Part shown: positions 26,142 through 36,300 of the stretch, piece by piece | How the letters are laid out: the number at the start of each line of letters is the position of its first letter | Numbering within the stretch: the first letter of the stretch is position 1 | DNA from: an uncultured Christensenella sp. | GTDB taxonomy: Bacteria > Bacillota > Clostridia > Christensenellales > Pumilibacteraceae | DNA length: 64,000 nucleotides | NCBI GenBank assembly: GCA_910585955.1 | Contig: CAJUGC010000010.1 | Span: 24,651 to 88,650 of the forward strand | Reading direction: 5' to 3' | The notes under the pieces: generated by a model | Databases searched by the model: none | What the model saw: the letters and a program-made list of their open reading frames with translations, nothing else | Told to the model about the DNA's origin: nothing | Made by a program: the position numbers and the translations under genes

Positions 26142-26552
26142 TTAATTTTTTACGGGTTTGCTCAAATTCATTATGCAGGCAGTGAGCGAGGTTGCAACGG
26201 CGAGCACTTCGAATACTACGAACACAAGCCATGCGGAATCGAAAGTGTTGTTGTCTACGGCGAAGAGCACGTTCGACATAAACAACATTTTGGTGTTAGC
26301 CATCACTCCGAGAGAGATCGTGTAGAAAATAAACGGAACGAATGCTCCCACTCCGAAATCCTTGTATAGCACCGCGACATTAAGGACTATGCCTACGATG
26401 AGCAACGCCAAGACTGCACCGCTCACAGCCGAGTAACGGTTGCCTCCGCGAGCACCGTACACAATGACGGTTATGAGAGCGAACAGACAAGCAACCGTGC
26501 TTACATACCAACCGGGTTTCTTACCCGCAATGAAGTTCTTTATTGCGTCCAT
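26142..26552 (-). CDS. Four-helix membrane protein coupled to GH3-5
   Basis: 136 aa with four predicted membrane helices (about 16-33, 42-62, 69-89, 105-128). I recognise no family. Its ATG overlaps the GH3-5 stop (TAATG), so it was translated in coupling with the hydrolase. Its counterpart in module A is a two-helix protein placed before GH3-1. With GH3-5 broken, coupled translation of this gene is probably reduced. Confidence 0.75.
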   Translation of the reverse strand: MDAIKNFIAGKKPGWYVSTVACLFALITVIVYGARGGNRYSAVSGAVLALLIVGIVLNVAVLYKDFGVGAFVPFIFYTISLGVMANTKMLFMSNVLFAVDNNTFDSAWLVFVVFEVLAVATSLTACIMNLSKPVKN

Positions 26553-28655
26553 TATTCTTTACCCTCCTTTCTTCCGAAGAAGATGTGAAGTCCGAGCATT
26601 ATTGCGCTACCTGCCGCGATCACCGCCGAAACGATGATGATAGCAAGGAATGCTTTGTTGTACCAGGTCATTTGATAAACGACGCGGCTACTTGATGTGA
26701 GTCCGTTCATGGCGAAGCTGTTTGCAAAGTTGTACAGAATCCTGTGGTTTGCTTCGCGTACGTTTTCCATAAATTTAGCGTCCTTCTCTATCGTTGCAAG
26801 CAAGTAGTTCGTGAATACCTTGTTGGACGAGCAGAACATCGTCGTGCCCGCTTCGTATGCGAGACGGGGCTCCATGTATGCTTCGGGGCTCTGACCGAAG
26901 TCGGTCGTGATGTTGCCCGTATAGCCCCACTCGCCGCGCAGAACGTCCTGCCAAAGCGCTTTGCTGTGTCCCGTCCAAACGAGTCCGAGACGGTTGAACG
27001 CTCCCATGACGCCGCGTGCGCCGCGGTCGCCGTTGCCGTTAATCTCGCAAGCTTTTTGGAATGCCTTGAGGTAGATCTCGCGCATCGACTGCTCTTCGGC
27101 AAACGTGCAGAGCTGCTCGCGGTTAGTCTCGGCGTCGTTTAAGAACACATGCTTGATGTAGCAGATTATGCCCTTCTTCTGTGCTGCTTCCATTTCGGCT
27201 TCGCACATGAGACCAGAAATGAATCCGTCCTCGGAGTAGTACTCGTTGTTTCTGCCGGAAGCGGGCGTGCGGTGGATATTCGCAGCCGGTCCGTACCAGC
27301 CTACGCCTGCGCCCCAAAGTCCTTCTTCCGCCATGAAGTTACCTTTTTTTACCGCCATTTCGAGATTCCATGTGTTTGCAATAACGGTTGCGCAAGGATA
27401 GGAAACGGTTGCTATGTCGGTCTTTTTGGCTTCCGCGCTGTAGTCGTTCCACTTCTCTTTATAGCGTACGCCCGTACCCCAACACTGAGGGGAGTCGGTT
27501 GCCGTCGTTTCGGGAAGAGCTATGCTCTTTGCTCCCGCTCTGCCCTGTCGCGAGAGATCGCAAAGCTCGTCTATCGTGAGCTGATCCAAAAGCTCCTGCC
27601 AAAGCGGATCGTCGTAGTCGACGCCGCGCATCATGACAAGCGAGTACTTTTGCTCCGCTCCGCGCTTGAACGACGACGTATCGGTGCTGCCGGGCGTGTA
27701 AGCCTTCGGCGGCGTAGCGGAGTCGGTCGTGTAATAGCTGTTCATTTCGTCGACCATGGTCTTGTTTGCGGTAAGACCGGTAAGCGGCTTCGGATAGGTT
27801 CCTTGCCAATCGTTTCTCGAAAGGTAGGAATACGCGCCGGGCATATAGTAATTGAGGTCTGCATTGTCGAAACGGTTTGTGATTGCCTTATTGGTTATGG
27901 AAAGCGAATACTCGTCCTTGTCGAAGTTTTTCTTCGTCGCTGAGCGCAAGATATCTGCCGTTTTTGACGGTTTCGTCCACAAGAACAAGATCGAATCCCT
28001 CGCTTGCGTTACGCGTATATACGAATATAGCCGCGTCGTTGTAGGTGTCGAAGCTTTGAGTCATTTCGCTCGAAAATTCATTTGCGGGAATTTCGGGAAG
28101 GGACGCCGTTGCGGGCTTAGCGCCCGCACCGAAGCCGCCGCCCGTCTTACGGGTAAGCGAGGTCACTCCTTTGCTCGTAGTTGCCTTATAGCCGCTTTCG
28201 AATTTAGCCTTATAGAAATTATAAGCCGTCATGTTAGCGTCAAGTTTGCCGTTGTTCGCGTCGATAAGGTCGACAACCTTTGTGCCGCGGCAGATTATGG
28301 GATCCACCATGCCGTACGAAAGATATGTGACCTTAGAGTTCTTGGCAAGAGGAAGCGCGTTATTCTTATTGGTAAGAAGCACGGTGCCTTCCGCCTGGAT
28401 TTCCTTCGCCGCCGCAACTGCCGCAGACTTCAGATCCTCGGGCTTGTCGTAGTCGCTCTTGTAATAGTCGGAATCTACGGGCTCTGCGTTCTCATCGGTA
28501 ACCACTTTTGTGTTGGATACGCCGAGAACGGCGTTTATATATCCCGACCAACCCTTCGTGACGATATCTCCTGCCACACCGAGAATGAGAAGAAGCGAAA
28601 ACACCGCGCAAAGCGCACGCCACAGCGTCCGATTACCTATTTTGGTAATTTTCAT
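26552..28655 (-). pseudogene. GH3 beta-glycosidase with internal deletion and frameshift (GH3-5)
   Basis: The first part (ATG at 28,655) encodes an N-terminal membrane helix, the acid/base domain start (LPLAKNS) and RNASEGFD with the catalytic Glu, up to LALSDEEK. The sequence then jumps, near 27,925-27,940, to NFDKDEYSLSITNKAITNRF in another frame and continues with an intact TIM barrel (DSPQCWG, KHVFLNDAE, nucleophile-position Asp in TTDFG) and a C-terminal membrane helix to 26,552. Compared with GH3-1, about residues 268-587 are missing: the rest of the sandwich domain and the whole fibronectin-like domain. The join lies in GAAGAAAAA, suggesting a slip between short repeats or an assembly collapse. 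The product stops at 27,888 (255 aa) and cannot be active. Confidence 0.88.
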
Positions 28656-28697
28656 CTTTTAACCTCCTGAGATGTTAATTTGATTTTAAGAACACGG

Positions 28698-29561
28698 CTA
28701 TCCTTGTACTTCGGAGCCGAAATCTTCAAACAGTATTTTTTCGAATGCGGGCGTCCACCATTTTAAGTACCCCGCCTTATACGGATGCACGGGATCATGC
28801 ATATAAAAGTCGTAGTCCTCGCCGGAAATATCATTGAATTCTTCGTCGTTGAATAGGTCGATAATACGAACGTCCGCACCGACGGCGTTCCATTTTTCGG
28901 CGACTTCGTATGCGGCTTTCACTACAGACGCATATTCCGAGCCCTTCGGATTTTTGCTCTTTCGCTCGCCCGTATCGTCGAAGCGCGCGTTTGAGAAAAA
29001 GTATACGGGGCAGTTCCATGTCTCGCGCACATAGGCGACGATGTATTCCATTGCGCCGACCGTAGTCTTTACGTCGAAGCTTTCTTTATCCGTGACGTCC
29101 GTTCCCGTGACCGCGCCGCGCTTATCCTTAAATTCTTCTTTTGCGTCGTTCGTCGAAATCTGGCAGAAAAACGCGTCGATTTTTTTCGTCCTGTCAAACG
29201 CTTCAGTCGTCTTGAGACGGGTTATGTACGAATCGTAGCTTGTAAAAAACTTTTTGTACGGCTCGTCTATGAGCGTGGTTCCGCTTACCGCTTCTTTTAT
29301 GCAAGTCGAGCCGTTACGCGCGGCAATATAGTCCGCAACCGCCACGTCTCCGCTTTCCATGCCGAGAGTCACGGACGAGCCGAGCCAATAGAAGGTTTTG
29401 CCCGTGATCGCCGTCTCGGCGGGTATGCACTTATCCAAATCGAAATCGGACGAATTCGAGCCGCAAGCGACCGAAAACAGCGAGAAAAACAGCAGAGCGA
29501 GCGCACACAGCCATGCCGCGGGTCTTACGAATATATTTGCTTTTTTACGGCTTTTTATCAT
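28698..29561 (-). CDS. SGNH/GDSL hydrolase lipoprotein
   Basis: 287 aa. The signal peptide ends in a lipobox (SVACG). The mature protein is an SGNH hydrolase: nucleophile Ser in WLGSSVTLG, the Asn block ISTND and the catalytic DPVH pair near the C-terminus (HDPVHPYKAGY). Such enzymes usually remove acyl groups from carbohydrates or glycosides. It is the first gene of the module E effector operon, 42 bases before GH3-5, which suggests it removes acetyl or other acyl groups before the glycosidase acts (inference). Confidence 0.88.
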   Translation of the reverse strand: MIKSRKKANIFVRPAAWLCALALLFFSLFSVACGSNSSDFDLDKCIPAETAITGKTFYWLGSSVTLGMESGDVAVADYIAARNGSTCIKEAVSGTTLIDEPYKKFFTSYDSYITRLKTTEAFDRTKKIDAFFCQISTNDAKEEFKDKRGAVTGTDVTDKESFDVKTTVGAMEYIVAYVRETWNCPVYFFSNARFDDTGERKSKNPKGSEYASVVKAAYEVAEKWNAVGADVRIIDLFNDEEFNDISGEDYDFYMHDPVHPYKAGYLKWWTPAFEKILFEDFGSEVQG

Positions 29562-29591
29562 GTCGGCTCTCCCTTTTTGTTTTACACGGTA

Positions 29592-29620
29592 AGTATAACA
29601 CGCTTTTTCGGAAAATTGTG
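29592..29620 (-). promoter_or_regulatory. Promoter of the SGNH-GH3-5 operon, weak -35
   Basis: TATACT (29592-29597) on the minus strand, preceded by GTGT exactly as in the GH3-3 promoter, with no good -35 (ACAATT at the right distance). This suits an activator-dependent promoter downstream of the kinase terminator. Confidence 0.5.
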
Positions 29621-29712
29621 CCGTTTGTCACTTTTCGCCGCAAGAAAGCCACAATACGCAGCTGTGTGGCATAACCCGTCGGTTTTTCGACACGGTTGAC
29701 GTATCGGGACAT

Positions 29713-29743
29713 AAAAAAGGATCCTTCCTTTACGGAGGGATCC
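29713..29743 (-). terminator. Intrinsic terminator after the module E kinase
   Basis: GGATCCTTCC (29719-29728) pairs with GGAGGGATCC (29734-29743), one G-U pair, and TTTTTT follows on the minus strand. Confidence 0.88.
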
Positions 29744-29768
29744 GAAAAAATCATTCTGTTCGCGCAGG

Positions 29769-31058
29769 CTATTTTACGGGCAGCAGTATATCGAGAGCAA
29801 ACATATTGTTCGCATAAGAGACGGTCAAATTGCCGCCGTACTTTTTTACTATATACAGAATACTTTTCATACCGAAACCGTGCCCGTCGTCCTTTTTGCT
29901 CGTGACCGGCAAGCCGTTCGACATCACGGGAGGTTTTTCGCACCAATTTTCTATGTGTATGCACTTCTGCCCGCCTCGCTCGAAAACCTTGAGCCCCACG
30001 ACCCGTCTCGAAACGTCTTGTGTCCTCAGTACGCTTTCGAAAGCATTGTCAATGGCGTTTCCGAACAGAGAATAAATATCTCCGTACTTCATATCCGAAA
30101 GAAGTTTCCCGTCTGCCATATATGTGAAATTGATGTTTTTGCTCTGGGAGTACATTCCCTTTTCGGTCAATAGGCAGTCGAGAGCGTCGTTGCCCGTCTT
30201 GGCAATGGAATCGTAAATCATGATCGCCTGACCGAGCTCGTCGATACTGCTCTTTCTTTCGCTCTCGTCCTTCATGGAGCCGAGGGCGGCTATCTGATGC
30301 TTTAAATCGTGACACTTTATATTTATAAGTTCCATATTGGCTTTAGCCGTGTCGTAGTACTGCGCTTCGCGGCGCATACGGCTTTCGAGCTCGGCATTCT
30401 GCTCGCGCAGTCTTCCCGTGCGGAACACGCCGAACTGCAATCCTATTATCAGAAGATCGAGAATCACCGAATATATTTCATAGCCTATCGCGATTATGCT
30501 CGCAGTAAAAAGATCGTTCCTTATATGCCTCACGAACACGCCGAGAATTATCATTACCAAAAGGAAAGTACCCGCAACCGTCAGCGTCGACGTCTTGGGA
30601 AGCTCCTTGAAATCCTCGGGCTGCATACGGCGGATATACACGAAAAAGTAGACGGCGTATATCACGGCATACACGCCCGCAAGCGCAAACAGATAGCCTA
30701 TCTTGCCGTACTCGCTGCCGGCGGGAACACCCGAGATGCGCATAATGAGCTCGAAAATATGGTGCGCGAGGTTTTGAACGAGAAAGGATACGAAGCAAAA
30801 GAACAGCGTATTGAAGATCGGCATATCGAAACACAGCCACGCATACAAAAACGCAAACAGATAGCCGAGCAGATAATATGTGAAATAGCCTACCGACACA
30901 GGTAAAAAGGGTATTGCCGTAGGCGAATAGTAGAGCGCCGACAGCCCGAAAAACAATACGCCGAAGCCTATTACCCTTGCTATAAAATACGGACGGCGGT
31001 TGAAACGGAAGAACATGAGCGCGACGGGGATCATCAATTGAAACAGAAAAGTTATCAC
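29769..31058 (-). CDS. GHKL (AgrC-like) sensor histidine kinase (module E)
   Basis: 429 aa, starting with a GTG that overlaps the regulator stop (GTGA). About six or seven membrane helices (1-215), a coiled coil, phosphoacceptor region INIKCHDLKHQIAAL, N-box SLFGNAIDNAFES and G-box GFGMKSI. A terminator follows at once, so regulator and kinase form a closed two-gene transcript. Its probable target gene GH3-5 is broken, while the kinase is intact. Confidence 0.92.
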   Translation of the reverse strand: MITFLFQLMIPVALMFFRFNRRPYFIARVIGFGVLFFGLSALYYSPTAIPFLPVSVGYFTYYLLGYLFAFLYAWLCFDMPIFNTLFFCFVSFLVQNLAHHIFELIMRISGVPAGSEYGKIGYLFALAGVYAVIYAVYFFVYIRRMQPEDFKELPKTSTLTVAGTFLLVMIILGVFVRHIRNDLFTASIIAIGYEIYSVILDLLIIGLQFGVFRTGRLREQNAELESRMRREAQYYDTAKANMELINIKCHDLKHQIAALGSMKDESERKSSIDELGQAIMIYDSIAKTGNDALDCLLTEKGMYSQSKNINFTYMADGKLLSDMKYGDIYSLFGNAIDNAFESVLRTQDVSRRVVGLKVFERGGQKCIHIENWCEKPPVMSNGLPVTSKKDDGHGFGMKSILYIVKKYGGNLTVSYANNMFALDILLPVK

Positions 31059-31771
31059 TGTCCACCTCCGTAATAGACGGCAAGCGCGTCCATAAAAGCC
31101 TTCTTTTTGGAACGGCTTATGGAAAGCGTCTGTCCGTCGTCCATGATCACTTCGTCGCCCGTCACTTTTTTGACGCAGGCGAGATTGACGAGATAGGCGT
31201 TGTTACAGCGGGCGAAATTCATTCCCTCGAGCTTCTTTTCCGTATCCTTCATCGAAGCGCGGCTCTTTATTTGCTCGGTTTCCGCGTGGTATATGACGAA
31301 ATGCAAGCTGCTTTCGACATACTGTATGTCCGAAGTCTTGAGTTTCGTAAAGCCGCCGCCCACTCCTACAAGTATAACGTCGCTCGAAAGCTTGCTCTGT
31401 ATACGCACGGCTTTTTCGAGCTTGAGAGCAAAATTGAAATAGTCCACGGGCTTTACCATGAAATCGAGCGCATCCACCTCATAGCCGCTGACCGCATACT
31501 TTGCCATGTTCGTCACGAATATGAGCGACGCGTTCTTGTCCGTCGCCCTAAGCTTTCTCGAGGTCTTTATTCCGTCGAGCCTGGGCATCTCGACGTCCAT
31601 GAACACTATGTTATAGCCGCCGTCGCCGTCATACCCCATTATGAACTTCAAGCCGTCGTCGAACACGTCCACCTTGAATTTCACATCGTTTTCGGCAGAA
31701 TACCGCTCGAGATACCCCTCGAGCAATTTCGAATATTTCCTATCATCCTCGACTATCGCAACAGATAACAT
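31055..31771 (-). CDS. LytTR response regulator (module E)
   Basis: 238 aa: receiver (IVEDDR, phospho-Asp in IVFMDVEMP, FVTNMA, MVKPVD) and LytTR domain (about 135-235). The start MLSVAIVEDD follows GAGGGAG at a normal distance; the 12 codons upstream in frame are not conserved. It is coupled by overlap to its kinase. Confidence 0.9.
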   Translation of the reverse strand: MLSVAIVEDDRKYSKLLEGYLERYSAENDVKFKVDVFDDGLKFIMGYDGDGGYNIVFMDVEMPRLDGIKTSRKLRATDKNASLIFVTNMAKYAVSGYEVDALDFMVKPVDYFNFALKLEKAVRIQSKLSSDVILVGVGGGFTKLKTSDIQYVESSLHFVIYHAETEQIKSRASMKDTEKKLEGMNFARCNNAYLVNLACVKKVTGDEVIMDDGQTLSISRSKKKAFMDALAVYYGGGQ

Positions 31772-31820
31772 AAGCTTCTCCCTCTCGAAAACACGATTCC
31801 ACCGCAACTACACCTCTCCT

Positions 31821-31849
31821 ATTATAAGATATATTATAATATTTTTCAA
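31821..31849 (-). promoter_or_regulatory. Promoter of module E regulator-kinase operon
   Basis: TTGAAA (31844-31849), 17-base AT-only spacer apart from one C, perfect TATAAT (31821-31826) on the minus strand. Confidence 0.82.
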
Positions 31850-31913
31850 ACGTAATCGGCGTATTTTTTCATAACAGGACATAAAAATGACATAACTGCC
31901 GAACCGAAAAACA

Positions 31914-31939
31914 AAACCCCGCCTTGATAGCGGGGCTTT
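31914..31939 (-). terminator. Intrinsic terminator after the ferritin-like gene
   Basis: CCCCGC (31917-31922) pairs with GCGGGG (31930-31935), flanked by A and T, followed on the minus strand by TTTTGTTTTT. Confidence 0.88.
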
Positions 31940-31951
31940 GCCGAAAGAGTT

Positions 31952-33214
31952 TTACGGTTTTCTGCCGATGTCGATGTTGTCGACGAGGCGATTGCGGAGG
32001 GACTTTACGGGGTGCGGCTGTTCCTCGAAGCGATAGTCCTCGCCGCACTCGAGAATATACTTGTCGATTACGTCGTGGCTCGCGACATATGCGGGAGAGC
32101 GGTTTACTTTGTCGTTGTACTTAAAGAACTCGTAGTTTTCGGGCAGACTCTTTAAAGGGACGATTTCTTCGAGCATAGCCGAATTCGTGACCGTACGCGC
32201 AAGAATATTGCGGATATAGGTCTTGTTTGCCTCGGCGTTTTTATTGAACGCTATGAGCTCGGGGAATTCTCCGCCGTTCAAAAGTTCGCGCGCGTCCTTT
32301 TTCTCGTACTTTTTGAGAAGCTCGGCGACCTTGTGAAGGTGCGCTATCTCCTGCCTTAAGTGCGCTTCCCAGATGAGACGCACGCTCTCCTCCGTCTCGT
32401 CCTCGAGCATCGAATAGTAAAGATAGCACTCCGCGTACTCATGCATAAGCGCACATTCGAGCCAGGTCGCCGACGAATCCATTAGCGATTCGTACTGCGT
32501 GACGTGCTGTTCCTCTATCATCGCAATTTCCATATAGAGTCTGCGTCCGAGATCAGACCCCTGATAGAACGTGCCGACGTTCATATAATAGTTCATAGTC
32601 TGCTGTTCCGCCGCCGTTATTATAGCGGTCTGGAGCTTCGTGAGCGGATCGGCGGTCTTGTTGTTTATTCCGCGGCGCACGTCGTCGAACGGATGACGGT
32701 GTTCTGCGATCGTAGGTCTGCCGGGCATTATCTCCGTATAGCCGCCGACGAGCTTTTCGCCGAGCACGCCCTGTTCCATTTCGAGCAGATCGCTGTAGCG
32801 GTAGAGGTGGTCGAAGTCCTCGAGCAGCGCAAAGTCGAGCGACTTTTTGACGTAAGCGTCACGCTCGCGCCGCGCCATCAGTGCCGTAAGATCTACGGCA
32901 AGCTGCTCGTATGCGATAGTCGTCTCGAGAATGGTCTCGTCTATCGGCTTGAGATAGCTTATACGCTTTTGCTGTTGCTGGTCGCTTCGTCTTATGAGAG
33001 CTATCTGTCTGCGCAGCTCGTTGTCCGTGCAATGGCGGGCAAAGTTGTGATAGAAGCCGCTCTGCTCGAACTCCGTGCCGTTCATGAGAATTATTCTCAC
33101 TTTCGTATACGGGTCTACGGCGTTCTTGTCGTAGGCTTTGGGGTAGAGCTTTTTCCAATCATCGAACCAATCGCTTTCCTTGATCGGTTTCTCGTTTAAC
33201 GGATTGAAACTCAT
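31952..33214 (-). CDS. Double ferritin-like (diiron) domain protein
   Basis: 420 aa, soluble. Two helical regions carry the spaced Glu and His pattern of ferritin-like four-helix bundles: about 95-150 (LETTIAYEQL, LLEDFDHLYR) and about 193-300 (AAEQQTMNYY, MIEEQHVTQ, HEYAECYLYY, RQEIAHLH). The second half has the full E, ExxH, E, ExxH set expected for a diiron site, as in rubrerythrin relatives; the first half is incomplete. The role may be oxygen or peroxide scavenging or iron handling in an anaerobe. AGGAG precedes the ATG. It stands alone between two terminators and has no evident link to the GH3 modules. Confidence 0.7.
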   Translation of the reverse strand: MSFNPLNEKPIKESDWFDDWKKLYPKAYDKNAVDPYTKVRIILMNGTEFEQSGFYHNFARHCTDNELRRQIALIRRSDQQQQKRISYLKPIDETILETTIAYEQLAVDLTALMARRERDAYVKKSLDFALLEDFDHLYRYSDLLEMEQGVLGEKLVGGYTEIMPGRPTIAEHRHPFDDVRRGINNKTADPLTKLQTAIITAAEQQTMNYYMNVGTFYQGSDLGRRLYMEIAMIEEQHVTQYESLMDSSATWLECALMHEYAECYLYYSMLEDETEESVRLIWEAHLRQEIAHLHKVAELLKKYEKKDARELLNGGEFPELIAFNKNAEANKTYIRNILARTVTNSAMLEEIVPLKSLPENYEFFKYNDKVNRSPAYVASHDVIDKYILECGEDYRFEEQPHPVKSLRNRLVDNIDIGRKP

Positions 33215-33282
33215 GTTTTACTTGTCTCCTTTTTGATGTGGATTGATAAAACGATTTTGCCCCACCTATAAAAGTTTAATAC

Positions 33283-33322
33283 CAAAAAAAAGATAAGCGT
33301 CCTTACCGTGAAAGACGCTTAC
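33283..33322 (-). terminator. Intrinsic terminator after GH3-6
   Basis: AAGCGTC (33295-33301) pairs with GACGCTT (33314-33320); on the minus strand ATC and eight T follow. Confidence 0.85.
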
Positions 33323-33348
33323 CTCGTTAGTGACACCGCTTATTGCTT

Positions 33349-36300
33349 TTATTTCTTCGATTTGTAGTTCTCGGGATGTTTACGGCTGTCGAGCAGTCTA
33401 AGCACCGTAAGCACGATTATTGTGACTGCCGCCGCATATATTATGACACTCGCTATTATAAGGCAGATCTGCCACGGCGCAAGCGTATAGCTTATTATCG
33501 AGCCGGGAGCCAAGCCGTTCATTGCATTTGAATGTGCGGCGGCATAGAGGAAGTGCTTAACTGCTTCGCGAGCTGCTTTCAATGTAGTTGCCTTATCCGT
33601 CTCGCTTATAGTCAACCATTCCTCGCCGGGCTCGGGAACGGTTGCGAGTGCAACGTCCGCACCCGAATGAATCATCTGGTCGAGATCCATGTATGCTCTC
33701 TGTTGGTTCTTAAAATCGGTTATGACTACGCCCTCGAAGTTCCATTCGCCGCGTACAACATCAGTCATGAGCTCTTTGTTGCCGCCCGCCCACGTGGAGC
33801 CTATGGCATTGAACGAGGACATAAGTCCCGTGCAGGCACGAATTGTCCTTGTAGACATACCGCCGTTGTCGTCGGAAATGTATTTAACCTCGCAAGTTGC
33901 TTCCTTGACTGCCATTTCGAACGGTTTGAGATAAATTTCTCTGATCGTCTGCTCGTCCGCCCAGGTGTACAAACAGTTGCTCGAAGCATAGCCCCAGCCG
34001 CCGCGATAAGTCTCCTGATCGTTGAGCGCAAAGTGCTTGAGCATGACCCAAAGTCCCTTGCCCGTAGCGCCGCCTATTTCGGCAGCAACCAGCTTGCCCG
34101 ACAGAAGCGGATCCTCGGAAAAGTATTCAAAGTTTCTGCCGCCGAACGGGCTGCGGTGCATATCCGCACCCGGTGCATACCATACGCTGAACGGACGTTT
34201 GGCAACCTCTCTCACCATGATAGCTTCGGCACCTACCATCTCACCCATGCGATGTGCAAGCTCAACATTGAACGTGCCGGCAAGAGCCACTTCGCAGGTA
34301 TAGGCATTGACGGGAGCGTCCAATGCGCCCTCGACGCCCGCCCAAGAAAGCGATATTCCCTGCGGTCCGTCGCCGTGAAGCAGTTCGGGAAGCCCGACGG
34401 AGCTTGCCGCCGGAGAGCCGTAGCCGCTGGCAACGATAATGTGAATTATTTCTTCCAACGACATCTGATCCATAAGCCGCTCCCATGCAGGATCGTCTGC
34501 GTCGAGTCCTCGCATATCCACAAGCGAGAGAGTCTTCTCCGCATCGGTCTTTATCTTTTCGGTATCGCTCTCGTCAATAACGGTCTTGACGTCGAATTTC
34601 GCGACGGCGGCGATAAGCTGCTCGCTTGCTGTTCTGTCTACGTCCGTAGGCGCTTCGGGCATCTTCGCGAATTTATCGGCACGCGTAAGAATGGTCATTT
34701 TGTCCATTTCCTGTTTTATGTTGCTCTCGTCGAAAGCATTGGTTGCGGGAACATAGTTCTCTTCCGGTCTCTGTCCCTGCGCTTCTTTTTCGGTTCTTCT
34801 CGCGCCGTCATGCTCTGCATTGTAGATCATTTTGCGGGAGTTGTGCCAAGAAACCGTCTGACCGTCGATTACATCGTGACTGTTTGCTCTGAGCGAGAAC
34901 ACATAGTCTCCCTCGTCGAGTATATAGCACTTGTTGTCCTTATAGTCGTACGACGTGAGGTCGTCCTTAGTGAACGTGAGCATCACCGTGTCGCTCTCTC
35001 CGGGCGCAAGCATTTTCGTCTTGCCAAAAGCAATGAGCGAAGCCGTGGATTTTTCCACTCCGCCCTGTATGTACGGAGCGGTCACATAGAGCTGCACAGC
35101 GCTCTTGCCGTTTTCCGCACCCGTGTTCGTAACTTTCACGTCAACACTCATATCGTCGCCGCCGAGGTTTTTGCCGACAATCTTTTGCGTGAAGGTCGTG
35201 TAAGAAAGTCCGTATCCGAAAGGATAGACAACTTCCGTGTCATAGTCGAAGCCTTCCTTGCCTATATCCGCCGCCGTCTCGTAGTAGCGATAGCCGACGT
35301 AGATACCTTCTTCATATTGAGTGAAGAAACCGGTATCCCAGCTGTTGGTCTTGTCTATATTATTATAGCTGTTTCTTTTGCCTACGCCGGCATCTCGCAT
35401 TGCCGCAGGATTATATGCGTAGTTATACGGGTCTGCAAAATTGCAGAACGAGGGGTTCTTAGTAAAGTCCGCAGGGAAGATATCCGCCGTCTTGCCGCTC
35501 GGATTTACTTCGCCGCTTAAGATTCTGCCGAGAGCGTTGAAGCCCGTCTGTCCTGGACCGGGTGCATATATCACTGCACCAATCTTATCGTCCTTTTCGA
35601 CGTCGCCGAGCTCCATGACGTTCGCCGAATTTACGACGAGAATAATCTTGTCGAAATCCTGCTCCTTGACAGCCGCTATGAGCGCTTCTTCCTCGTCGGT
35701 GAGTTCCAAATAGTGCTTGTCGGGGTTATATCCGTACTTTTTCCCTTCGCCTCTGCCGTAAAAAGCATTCTCGCCCATTTCCATGGGCAAGTCGCCCTGT
35801 TCTCCACCCACTCTGCCTATCATAATAAGTGCGATGTCGGAATACGATTTTGCCTGTGCCATATCGAGCGCACTTGCGGGCGCTTCTATAAGATCCCAAT
35901 TGCCGTAGCCGAACTCTGTTGTGGGACGCTCATCTGCTGATTTGCTCACTCTGGGCTTAAGTTTGAACGCCGACATAAGAGCGTTCGATGTTCCGTTACC
36001 TGTATTAACGGCATTGCCGAGCATATTGGCGTCATCCTTGGACCAATCGTCGTAAGCCGCAACAAGCGTAGGATTGACGGTAAAGCCCGCATTCTCGAGT
36101 CCCTTTTGCGGGGTGACGCTTGTCGCCGTCTTTACCTTGCCCGAGCCCGTTCCTCCATAGACGGGATGCGAAAAGCCCCAGCCGAAACAGTTTATCTTGG
36201 TGGGATTAGTCTTGCTCGTCGCTATGGGTAGCGTGTTCGACTTGTTCTTTAAAAGCACAAAGCCCTCGCCCGCTATTTCCTCGGTCAACGCTTCGGCTGC

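Noticed and set aside
28656..29768. Short open frame starting inside the terminator at about 29,707 and running into the SGNH promoter
   Set aside because: Its ATG lies in the terminator T-tract and the frame continues out of register through the SGNH start; it is chance.
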